34,224 nucleotides of DNA from Phycisphaerales bacterium (lineage in GTDB: Bacteria; Planctomycetota; Phycisphaerae; Sedimentisphaerales; Anaerobacaceae). Below the pieces are notes generated by a model that did not search any database, was not told the origin of the DNA, and worked only from the letters and a program-made list of their open reading frames with translations. The stretch covers positions 6,167,382 through 6,201,605 of the forward strand of contig CP070782.1 of assembly GCA_020346325.1 (NCBI GenBank), read 5' to 3'. A program made the position numbers and the translations under genes. Shown piece after piece: positions 9,179 through 16,660 of the stretch; the first letter of the stretch is position 1; every line of letters begins with the position of its first letter.

Positions 9179-10008
9179 CAATTACCCCTTGTCTGAGTTC
9201 TTGCGCGGCTCGTATCGTTCGTCGAATCGAACCGTTCCTGTTCTTGATGCGGGCTCTGGAGTCCCTGCTTGTCGGGCCAGTGATGACTCTCCAACTGCGG
9301 GAGGACGACGGTCAGCAGTTTCTCGGCAGCCACCACGGCCTCAGCCTGCGTCGGCGCCGAAGACGACTGATTGAAGACCAGCTCGACTTTGCAGAAATAC
9401 GAATAGGGACTGAAAATGTTTCGATTCAGCGCCATGCGAGCCCCGTTCCGGCTACCAGCATACTGCCCGTTGACGCGAAAGAAGTACAGCACGGGAAAAC
9501 GCGCCGCCCACAGCAGGTTCGTATCCGACGTGCCGAAAACCAGGCAGCGTCCCGAAATCTCCCGCGGTGGATCTGAGTCGATGATGCGCAATCGCACCGT
9601 GTCCGTTGCCAGCCGCTGGTAGCCGCCACCGGTGTAGCACTCTTCCGGCACGTGCGGGACACGATCGGGCAAGGCGTAATAGGTGACGAACAACATCACA
9701 CGCCGGACAGGACTCTCGGTCGGCTGGCAAGGATCTTCCAGCACCCATTGAATGTAGTCGGTGGTACCCAGCGACGTGAGAATCTCCTCGTTCTCGATCT
9801 TCAGCTTCGCCGCCACCTCGTAAGGAGCCAGCGCCGCTTCATCCATCAGGTCCAGGGATCGTTTCAAGGGCAACGGTCGCTTCTTCAGAGCCAGTCCCAG
9901 TTTCTTCTGGGCGATGGACATCCCCCCACCGACGATATCCATCACCGCCACGCAGATCACAAAGGCCGGCTGGAAATAACCCGAGTTGTCCTCCGTCGCG
10001 GCTCTCAT
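9178..10008 (-). CDS. EpsI-like exosortase-associated protein (DUF3485)
   Basis: This 276-residue protein has a hydrophobic N-terminal segment (about residues 12-30) and a soluble domain facing outward. The segment VPHVPEECYTGGGYQ and the following beta-rich region match the EpsI/DUF3485 family, which is either fused to or placed next to exosortases in exopolysaccharide loci. The biochemical role of the family is not established. Its start overlaps the exosortase stop by four bases (ATGA) and its stop shares a base with the TPR start, so the three genes are very likely translated as a coupled set. The last 40 residues are polar and rich in Gln, Ser and Arg and appear nonconserved. Confidence 0.85.
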   Translation of the reverse strand: MRAATEDNSGYFQPAFVICVAVMDIVGGGMSIAQKKLGLALKKRPLPLKRSLDLMDEAALAPYEVAAKLKIENEEILTSLGTTDYIQWVLEDPCQPTESPVRRVMLFVTYYALPDRVPHVPEECYTGGGYQRLATDTVRLRIIDSDPPREISGRCLVFGTSDTNLLWAARFPVLYFFRVNGQYAGSRNGARMALNRNIFSPYSYFCKVELVFNQSSSAPTQAEAVVAAEKLLTVVLPQLESHHWPDKQGLQSPHQEQERFDSTNDTSRARTQTRGN

Positions 10009-11042
10009 TCTGTCACCCGCTTACGAACGATCACATCGCTGCGGTCGCCATGGCCTTCCTCGACGAACAGACTCGCCATGAACCAGGCGAGAAACCCGTA
10101 CAGGCCAAACGCCAGGGGCAACATCGCCAGGCCCAGTGCATCGTGGTAGATTCCCTGCGTGTATTTCGGATCGGCCAGGACGTAAATGAATCCCGTCACG
10201 GTCACGCGCACGATGTTGCAGAAAACCGCGATAGGAACCGTGCTGGCCAACAGGATGAGGCGCTGCCCTAGGGGTCGTTCGTGTAGATACGCCATCGCCA
10301 CGCCGAGCGCCAGAAACGCCATCAGCAGACGCATCCCGCTGCACGCCTCGGCCACATCCAGCGCCGGCTCCAGGTGGCGGCCCTGGTACACGATGTCGAT
10401 CACGACCCCGCTGCACCGGGCTTCGAGACCGCTGACCATATTCAGCAAGGCCGTGGCCACCGTCGCGGCCAGTTCCCGCATCGGCATCGTCAGGCCCACG
10501 TAGTAGCGGCGTGGCAGTGGCACCGCGAAGACCAGGAAGACGATCGGCAGCCACGTCTGCGCGAGCAAACGCCCTCCGCCCAGGAACAGAACGACGGCCC
10601 CCAGCGCTCCGATCATCGCGAGCGGCCGGAAGTAGGCATACCCGGCAGGACTGACAACGTTGAACGCGTAGAACGCGAGCGTCCCCACCAGCAGGAGCAG
10701 GCCCAGGTAGTTCGGGCGCGTTTGCCCCGCACCTAGACGCGGCGGGCGCCGGCCGGCCAGGAACTCGGCCAGTGGATCACGCGCATGTTCCAGGCTGAGA
10801 ATCGCATCGCGTTTCCGGTTGATGAAGTAGAGACTGAACAGCGGAATGAGGAACCCGTGCGACCAACTCGGATCGCTGAGCCACAGGCCCACGATGCGCC
10901 GCATTTCGTGCCGGAAGACCAGGCATAGCGCCCCCGCGACGATAGCCATCCTCATGTAGCTATGCCGGCCAAGTTCGCCCCAGCTTCTCTGAGCCGGACT
11001 GGAACGATGCTGGTCTGGAACAGAGCAAGAAGTCCTGGTCAC
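10005..11042 (-). CDS. Exosortase (XrtA-like family, planctomycete type)
   Basis: This polytopic protein of 345 residues has about eight membrane segments and the exosortase catalytic set: Cys234 in AEACSGMR, Arg279 in CNIVRV and His300 in YHD. Exosortases are membrane cysteine transpeptidases that process proteins with a short C-terminal motif, membrane helix and basic tail. The frame is open from a GTG at 11042, 18 bases after the export gene ends. ATG codons at 10955 and 10949 are alternatives, and no start has a strong ribosome site, so the first 30 residues are uncertain. It is followed directly by the EpsI-like gene. The subtype (possibly XrtU) cannot be fixed by reading alone. Confidence 0.9.
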   Translation of the reverse strand: MTRTSCSVPDQHRSSPAQRSWGELGRHSYMRMAIVAGALCLVFRHEMRRIVGLWLSDPSWSHGFLIPLFSLYFINRKRDAILSLEHARDPLAEFLAGRRPPRLGAGQTRPNYLGLLLLVGTLAFYAFNVVSPAGYAYFRPLAMIGALGAVVLFLGGGRLLAQTWLPIVFLVFAVPLPRRYYVGLTMPMRELAATVATALLNMVSGLEARCSGVVIDIVYQGRHLEPALDVAEACSGMRLLMAFLALGVAMAYLHERPLGQRLILLASTVPIAVFCNIVRVTVTGFIYVLADPKYTQGIYHDALGLAMLPLAFGLYGFLAWFMASLFVEEGHGDRSDVIVRKRVTE

Positions 11043-11060
11043 TGTGGTCCACTGATTCCA

Positions 11061-12905
11061 TCAAAAGAAATTGGTGCCGTATCGGTCGTCGGAGTAAGCG
11101 AAGTTACGATCGTACACGAAGCCAAACCCATACGCCGCGCGGAAGGCATTGCGCAACACGGCCCGCCAGCGCGACGTCGGATGCGTTCCCACGTTGATCA
11201 GATCGTTGGGCTTGATGAAGAAGTCGGGCTGCTCGCCGCTGGCGATCTTGTCGAGATCGACCATGACGATTTCTTCCCGGTTATCATCGATGCGGCGGAT
11301 TACTTCGCAGTATTTCGGATAGGCCAGCGGCCCGAGTCCACCAGCGGCGGCAATCGCCATCTTCAACGTCATCGGGCGTCCTGTGATCCCGATGAACCCG
11401 CTGCGATTGACGTTGCCGGTGATGCAGAATTCGCCAATGATATCGACCGGCACATAGACCGTATCGCCCGGCTTGATGACGATGTTGTAACGCGGGTCGC
11501 CCGCCATGAGTTTGTCGGCCGGGATCTTCAGCAGGCGCGTCTGCACGGCTTCTTCCCATTCGGCCTCCCTCGGCAGCGGGGCCCTGGTCGTCGGCGGCAA
11601 GGCCTCGCGCGGTGGGGGCAGAGGAATCGGCTGTTGCGGGGCACCCTTGCGAACCGGGACCCACTGCCCGTCACGCCGCACCCACTCGATCTGCCCACCC
11701 ATATCCTGCTCGGCCGGGCGCTCGGTGGGTTGTTCAGCCTGCACTGCATCGGTTGCCGCGCGTTGAGCGTCCGCCGCTTCACCACTCTCGACGGCCAGAG
11801 GAATCCACTTGCCGTTGCGGAAGACCCATTCGATTCTGCCGGGCGGGGGCGCCGCCGGTCCCGCTGCCTCACGTGATTCATCGCCACCGAACTCGCTGGG
11901 CGTAATGATGCGCTCTTGGGGTTGCGCCTGGCGTGACCCCGCGTCCTTCGGTGGCGCGACGAGCCGAAAGCCCGGCGGCATAACCGAGGCCGAGATACTG
12001 CGCTGTTGCTGTGGCGTCACAAACTCCCTCGTCACCTTCTCCCTGTCAGGCGGGTTTGCCTTGGCCGACGGCGCGATCATCTCGAGCATTTCGCGTTCCA
12101 GCTCATAGCGCTCGGCCGGCTCGGAGGGTTCAGGAATCTCGCGCGGCGAAATGGTCCGCAAAGCATTGGTCGGGCGGGTCACCATCGGCGCTTCGACCGA
12201 ACTGTTGGTCGACGCTCCCGGCTCGATGAGCCGCAGTTCTTGGAATCCCGGTTGACTCGGCTCAACGCCCGGTGCGGCCCCCGCCTTCTCTTGCGCCCGC
12301 GCGACGTAGATGTGACTGACGTTGAACTGCATCGGCCCGCCGGCGGTTGCCAACGCATCGGTCAGCCGGAAGTCGTAGCGAGGGATCGCGTACCGCCCCG
12401 GCTGGGGGACGCCGTTGCCCAGGATGGAATACGTCCGTTGTTGCGAGTTCAGCAAGGTCACCGTTACCGACGGGTCTTTGAGAATCGCAGGCGACAGAAT
12501 CTGCCGGATCTCTTCCTCCAGCTGCGTCTCCGTCAAGCCCGCGGCCTGCACGACACCGACCTCGGGGATCGAGATCTTACCCGTCTCGGAGACGAGGTAG
12601 TCATTGACCGTCGCCGCCCCTTCCTGGAACAGTTCGAAGATGGAGATGCGCACCAGGTCGCCCGACCGCAACGCGTAGTCGCCGCGGACCGCGATGATGT
12701 CCTGTGGCTGCGGCTCCTCGCCGTTCTCCCACGCCACCGGCCTCTCTTCCGCCACCCCGAGTGAATCGAGAATGACGTTCACCGCCGGTGTCGGTCGAAA
12801 CCGGCCGATTTGCGTCGGGTCGAGTAGCTTGTTGCCGCAGCCGGCGGAACTGAGGCCCAGGTTGATAACCAGCAAAGCCAAACCCGCCTTGCGAATGCTG
12901 TTCAT
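11061..12905 (-). CDS. Wza-like polysaccharide export lipoprotein with internal low-complexity insertion
   Basis: This 614-residue lipoprotein is the first gene of the operon. Its signal peptide ends in SAGC with Cys23 as the lipid site. A polysaccharide-export (Poly_export) domain follows (about residues 72-135, RSGDLVRISIF and later SETGKISIPEVG), then an SLBB-like segment (RTYSILGNGVPQPGRY). A further SLBB-like domain near the C-terminus has VPVDIIGEFCITGNVNRSG. Between them lie about 250 residues rich in Pro, Glu and Gln with two copies of an IEWV-R-G-W-P motif. The start at 12905 is chosen over an upstream frame extension because AGGAG lies nine bases before it and the signal peptide begins there. 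It should form or cap the outer-membrane channel used with the Wzc-like kinase. Confidence 0.88.
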   Translation of the reverse strand: MNSIRKAGLALLVINLGLSSAGCGNKLLDPTQIGRFRPTPAVNVILDSLGVAEERPVAWENGEEPQPQDIIAVRGDYALRSGDLVRISIFELFQEGAATVNDYLVSETGKISIPEVGVVQAAGLTETQLEEEIRQILSPAILKDPSVTVTLLNSQQRTYSILGNGVPQPGRYAIPRYDFRLTDALATAGGPMQFNVSHIYVARAQEKAGAAPGVEPSQPGFQELRLIEPGASTNSSVEAPMVTRPTNALRTISPREIPEPSEPAERYELEREMLEMIAPSAKANPPDREKVTREFVTPQQQRSISASVMPPGFRLVAPPKDAGSRQAQPQERIITPSEFGGDESREAAGPAAPPPGRIEWVFRNGKWIPLAVESGEAADAQRAATDAVQAEQPTERPAEQDMGGQIEWVRRDGQWVPVRKGAPQQPIPLPPPREALPPTTRAPLPREAEWEEAVQTRLLKIPADKLMAGDPRYNIVIKPGDTVYVPVDIIGEFCITGNVNRSGFIGITGRPMTLKMAIAAAGGLGPLAYPKYCEVIRRIDDNREEIVMVDLDKIASGEQPDFFIKPNDLINVGTHPTSRWRAVLRNAFRAAYGFGFVYDRNFAYSDDRYGTNFF

Positions 12906-13294
12906 AACGCCGCAACTCCTGGCATGCCCAAACCTGGGCCACGTAGTCACTGTGTCACATGAATAGATGCCGAGGCATCCCACGAGGGCTTTATCGGTTA
13001 TGGCGCAAGCCCGCTTAAGCTTTTACCGGAGCCAAAAGCCGAATATCGCCGCGAAATCCAGCCTCGCGCGGCCTGTCACGTCCAGCCCCCCCGGTCCTGA
13101 TCCAGCCGGCCCTATAATCGCCGCCTTCTCAGAACAGCCAATAACCGAGGGCTGGCGTTTGCCCTTGCCCCGCCCCGCGCCGCGCGACATAATGCTGCGC
13201 AGCGACATTCCAGAAAAAGCGACGGTCAATGGCTCTTGCCCGCACGGGCTCGAACCGACCGGCTATCCTATCGTCGGCATGAAGGGAGCAAGGC
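12906..13294. other. Divergent intergenic region between the export operon and the LolA-like gene
   Basis: No intact gene is seen. A perfect hairpin arm pair GATGCC/GGCATC lies at 12966-12979, and GGGCTT/AAGCCC arms follow at about 12985-13012, so the export-gene leader is likely structured. On the plus strand a TATAAT occurs at 13113-13118 without a good -35 box. The promoters of both neighbouring transcripts must lie here, but none matches consensus well. Confidence 0.4.
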
Positions 13295-14308
13295 ATGAGA
13301 CGAGGTGCGATAATCCTTCTGGTGATCATGCTGTCCGCGCCCTGCCCCGCGCTGACGCTCGGCGAGCTGGCCGACATCTTGGAGGCGATGGAATCCGCCG
13401 TAGAAGACGTCACGATTGAGTACGAATGGTACAACCAGAAAGAGCTGACCGAGCAGGATGTCAACGACCCAGGTTTTCTGGTTCCGGTATCCCGGGCGGC
13501 CTGCACCTTCACGACCGCCAAGCCGTTCACGGAGCTTCAGGCGTATTCGGAAAAGGTGGACCTTTCTCAGGGACCCGGCCGGACCTTCACCTCGGACAGC
13601 CACTATACCTACAATGGCAAGTTGTTCAGACAATTGAGTTCCGGCGGGTTGCAGATATCCCAGCAGATGGGCATCAGTGAATCGGGCGCACGCCCGGCGG
13701 AGGGATTCATAACGAGACGCACGGATTTGTTGCGCGCATGGAATTCCACACCCATGGCATTTACCATCTTTCGCTTCTATCCCAGAGGCTTGCTCTCGCA
13801 GATGCTGCGCGAACATCCGGAGTGGTTCCGCATCGTCGACGGCATCCAACAAGTTCGCGACTTCCACACGATCGAACTCGACTGCGTGACCGATACCAGA
13901 GCCCTCCATCAACGCGTGTTCCTGTCCGTCGATCACGGATACACCCCGGTTCGCTTCGAGTATATCTGCCCGTTCGATGGATCCCGGGGAATTGAGGTGG
14001 ACGTGCTGGCCTTGCGCGAGGTCTCGCCCAACCTGTGGTTTCCCGTCAAAGGCACCACGACCTTTCCCGACGACAATGACGGCGACGTCTACGAAGCGAG
14101 CAGCGTCACGCTCAATCAGAATCTCTCGAAGGACGATTTCAACCTGGCGTTCCCGCCCGGAACGGAAGTCAACGACGAAACCGCCTGGTGGCCGAAAATC
14201 AACCTGGCGATCTTGTCCCCTGGAGAGGTCGCCGGCGTACTCCTGCTCCTGGTGGCCCTGGCCGTCCTCGTCCTCTACCGCACGGTCCGACGCCGCTCCC
14301 TTTCATAA
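13295..14308 (+). CDS. Secreted LolA-like protein with C-terminal membrane anchor or sorting signal
   Basis: This 337-residue protein has a signal peptide (about residues 1-20) and a beta-rich body typical of the outer-membrane lipoprotein sorting (LolA/LolB-like) fold widely seen in planctomycete secreted proteins. Examples are TIEYEWYNQKEL near the start and RIVDGIQQVRDFHTIELDC in the second half. The C-terminus has Pro309-Gly-Glu311, a hydrophobic stretch (312-328) and Arg-rich end (RTVRRR). That layout is what exosortases recognise, and an exosortase operon lies immediately divergent, though a plain membrane anchor is equally possible. GGGAG sits six bases before the ATG. True function is unknown; loss of the canonical lipoprotein-carrier role is likely. 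Confidence 0.7.
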   Translation: MRRGAIILLVIMLSAPCPALTLGELADILEAMESAVEDVTIEYEWYNQKELTEQDVNDPGFLVPVSRAACTFTTAKPFTELQAYSEKVDLSQGPGRTFTSDSHYTYNGKLFRQLSSGGLQISQQMGISESGARPAEGFITRRTDLLRAWNSTPMAFTIFRFYPRGLLSQMLREHPEWFRIVDGIQQVRDFHTIELDCVTDTRALHQRVFLSVDHGYTPVRFEYICPFDGSRGIEVDVLALREVSPNLWFPVKGTTTFPDDNDGDVYEASSVTLNQNLSKDDFNLAFPPGTEVNDETAWWPKINLAILSPGEVAGVLLLLVALAVLVLYRTVRRRSLS

Positions 14309-14349
14309 GGAACGCATATTCAAATGGACCGTCTGTTCTGAAGGCCGGT

Positions 14350-14440
14350 TGTCACCCCGAGGGCAGTCGAGGGGTCTAGCCGAGACCAAGCGCGGCGTCG
14401 TCTTCGATACGAGATGTCGCGACTGCGCTCGACATGACAG
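14350..14440. repeat. Dispersed intergenic repeat, copy C
   Basis: The stretch opens with TTGTCACCCCGAGGGCAGTC and closes with CTGCGCTCGACATGACAG. The ends pair partly (TGTCA..GAG with CTCGACATGACA). It is a diverged member of the same general design as copies A and B and lies between the convergent ends of the LolA-like gene and the permease gene. Confidence 0.55.
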
Positions 14441-14474
14441 ATGACGAAACGGGGTCGCCTCCGAGAGACGCGTG

Positions 14475-15494
14475 TTACGCCTTGCGGCGACGAAGGCGGG
14501 TGTAGAAGCCGTAGGCCAGGAGGGCCAGGAGGGCGACCGCGGCGATGGTTTGCGCCAGCGGTGAGGTCATATCGTGGGCGTGGGTGATCACCTTGATCTC
14601 GGCGTTGTAGACGAGGGCATCAAGCAGGAGACCCGCGCCGAGGGCGCAGCCCGCGACAGTGAGCAGATAGAGAATCGCGGTCCGGCGGCCCAGCGTGTTC
14701 CAGATCGTCGCCAGGCCCGCGGCGTTGGTAGCCGGGCCGGTCATGAGGAAGACCAGGGCCGCACCGGGGCTGAGACCCTTGAGGATCAGCGCGGCTGCCA
14801 CCGGCACCGAGGCCGAGGCGCACACATAGATCGGAATGCCCACCGCCATCATCACCAGCATGGCGGGCAGTCCGCGTCCGAGCTTGTCCGCAAAGAAATC
14901 GTCAGGCGTCAGCGCCGAGATGATCGCGGCGATCACCAGGCCCAGCAGTAAGGGCTTGCCGATATCGCGCGGCAACGTGACGAAAGCGTAGTCCATCCCG
15001 TCGAGGAATTTTTTCTTCCACGAGGACTCGCCGGGCGGGGCCCCCGCCGTTTCCGTCGTTTCGGCTGAAGCACCGTTCGGTTGACCGAGAAGATTGACGA
15101 ACAAACCACCGACAACACCGGTGACCAGTGCGACCAGAGGCCTAAAGACCGCGAAGACCGGGCCCAGCAGACTGTAGGTCACGAGGATGCTGTCGACGCC
15201 CGTCTGCGGCGTCGATAACAGAAACGAGATCGTCGAGCCCTTGCTGGCCCCCTGCCGGTGCAGTGACATCGAGACGGGGATCACGCCGCACGAGCACAAC
15301 GGCAGCGGGACCCCGAAGACGGCCGCTTTGAACAGAGGTAATATCCCGCCACCGCCCAGGTGCCGCTCCACCATCCGCCGCGAGACCAGCATGGAAAGCA
15401 GCCCGGCGACGAAGAACCCGAACAGCAGGTACGGCGACATCTCCGCAAAGACCGCCCAGAACTCGACGGCAATATGACGCAATGCTTCAATCAT
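14475..15494 (-). CDS. SO_0444/ArsP-like permease (DUF318 family), putative metal efflux
   Basis: This 339-residue polytopic membrane protein has about eight to nine hydrophobic segments and the family signature PLPLCSCGVIPV, with Cys67 and Cys69 as a likely soft-metal or metalloid site. A long loop in the middle (about residues 145-175) is polar and poorly conserved. Relatives include the SO_0444 copper/zinc exporters and ArsP organoarsenical permeases. The start has no strong ribosome site. It follows the polyferredoxin-like gene after 253 bases filled mostly by repeat copy B, so it is probably a separate unit. The substrate cannot be told from sequence alone. Confidence 0.8.
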   Translation of the reverse strand: MIEALRHIAVEFWAVFAEMSPYLLFGFFVAGLLSMLVSRRMVERHLGGGGILPLFKAAVFGVPLPLCSCGVIPVSMSLHRQGASKGSTISFLLSTPQTGVDSILVTYSLLGPVFAVFRPLVALVTGVVGGLFVNLLGQPNGASAETTETAGAPPGESSWKKKFLDGMDYAFVTLPRDIGKPLLLGLVIAAIISALTPDDFFADKLGRGLPAMLVMMAVGIPIYVCASASVPVAAALILKGLSPGAALVFLMTGPATNAAGLATIWNTLGRRTAILYLLTVAGCALGAGLLLDALVYNAEIKVITHAHDMTSPLAQTIAAVALLALLAYGFYTRLRRRKA

Positions 15495-15561
15495 GATCGC
15501 AACTTACGTTTCACAGAAAGGCCATCAGGCCACATGCCACGATGCCGGGACGCCAGCCCGC

Positions 15562-15699
15562 TTGTCATCCTGAGCCGGAGGCGAAGAGCCCGCCCTGAGT
15601 CCCGATTCACATCGGGATCGAACGGGATCTGGGCCCGGAATGAGAATAACCGTCTGTTCGAGTCGAAAGCCAGACGCTTCACTCCGTTCAGCATGACAG
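15562..15699. repeat. Dispersed intergenic repeat, copy B (TCATCCTGAG type)
   Basis: It shares TTGTCATCCTGAGCCGGA at the left and GCTTCACT-CGTTCAGCATGACAG at the right with copy A at 719-816, in the same orientation. It is about 40 bases longer, the extra part including a perfect small palindrome CCCGAT-TCAC-ATCGGG at 15601-15616. It lies between the permease and the polyferredoxin-like gene. Confidence 0.7.
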
Positions 15700-15747
15700 A
15701 CTATCGTTCGCTCGCGTCATAGTGGTATCATACACATGCAAGTCCAT

Positions 15748-16503
15748 TCAAGCCTCAGCCTCAACTTCTACAGTGATGGTCTCGCTGCGCAAGACCTGGC
15801 CCCGCAGGCCCACCATGACATCCTCGAAAGGCATGTCCTTGCCACTGGCGGCGATCGCCTCCTGAGCCACGCGGGTCAGACCGGAGCAACACGGCACTTC
15901 CATGTGCAAAACCGTCAGACTGCGGATGTTGTTGCCCCGCAGAATATCGCTGAGCTTCGCGACGTAGAACTGCACGTCGTCCAACTTCGGACACCCCATC
16001 GCGACGGCCCGGCCTTTGAGGAACCTTTGATGAAAATCGGCCATGGCCACGGGCACGCAATCGGCCACCAGCAGCAGGTCGGCATCATCGAAGTAGGGCG
16101 CCGTGCGCGCCACCAGCTTCAACTGTACCGGCCAATGCCCCAGTTGCGACGGTGTCGCGGGACGCTCGGCGCCCGCGTCTGGCGTCGCATCGGCGTCCTT
16201 CACATCGTCAAACAAATGCGCCGCCAGCCCGGGACAGACCGCCGGCGCCGCTTCCTTGTTCTGACTGGCCAAGTAGGCCTTCGTCGCCTCCTCGTCGAAC
16301 GGCTCAGCCTCGCGCGGCTCGACAGTGATGGCGTCCTCGGGGCAATGGCCCAGGCAGGCCCCGAGCCCGTCACAGTACGAATCGCTGACCAGCTTGGCCT
16401 TGCCGTTAATGATCTTGATGGCACCCTCGGCACAGGCGGTGACGCACAGCCCGCATCCGGTGCACTTCTCTTCGTCGATCTTAACGATATTTCTGACGGC
16501 CAT
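15748..16503 (-). CDS. 4Fe-4S ferredoxin-like protein associated with hybrid-cluster protein
   Basis: This 251-residue protein begins with a two-cluster ferredoxin domain. Cys14, 17, 20 and 24 form a full CxxCxxCxxxC set. The second set has Cys44, 50 and 54, with Leu47 where the second cysteine would be. The rest (about residues 125-250) is an alpha/beta domain with further cysteines (GCPK, PCCSG). Proteins of this build often sit beside hcp and are thought to pass electrons to it; direct proof is not known to me. The start at 16503 is chosen because the homology begins there and AGGATA precedes it by about six bases; the upstream open frame is only a repeat read through. It is the last gene of the Rrf2 operon or follows hcp after 157 bases. 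Confidence 0.85.
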   Translation of the reverse strand: MAVRNIVKIDEEKCTGCGLCVTACAEGAIKIINGKAKLVSDSYCDGLGACLGHCPEDAITVEPREAEPFDEEATKAYLASQNKEAAPAVCPGLAAHLFDDVKDADATPDAGAERPATPSQLGHWPVQLKLVARTAPYFDDADLLLVADCVPVAMADFHQRFLKGRAVAMGCPKLDDVQFYVAKLSDILRGNNIRSLTVLHMEVPCCSGLTRVAQEAIAASGKDMPFEDVMVGLRGQVLRSETITVEVEAEA

Positions 16504-16556
16504 GAGATATCCTATTCCAAGTGCTTCTATGGGTTGCCGACTCAGAGAGCCAAACG

Positions 16557-16629
16557 CCGTAGGGTGTGCCTCGCACACCGTTGCCCAATACGTGAGAACG
16601 AGAATCGTGTGCGGGCACACCCCACGGAT
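16557..16629. repeat. REPIN-like inverted pair of REP units between hcp and the ferredoxin-like gene
   Basis: The left unit (16557-16581) has GGTGTGC-CTC-GCACACC preceded by CCGTAG. The right unit (16605-16627) is the same element turned round: GTGTGC-GG-GCACAC followed by CCCACGG. The 23-base spacer would become the loop when the whole pair folds. A single unit occurs at 27606-27629 and a diverged one at 25884-25908, close to a RAYT transposase gene. Confidence 0.75.
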
Positions 16630-16660
16630 TTTCAACGGCCTCTTGTCATCGTTTCACGTG

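Noticed and set aside
12906-13020. Cyclic-di-GMP (GEMM) riboswitch in the leader of the export operon
   Set aside because: Stems are present, but the conserved GGCAAACC and ACGCAAAGCC elements are not found, so no riboswitch class is claimed.
13000-13020. Sigma-54 promoter (TGGC..GC) near the export operon
   Set aside because: The TGGCGC has no TTGC at the required distance and faces away from the operon.
13235-13262. tRNA-like TTCGAGC loop on the minus strand
   Set aside because: Only three base pairs of the T stem can form and no D or anticodon arm is present upstream.
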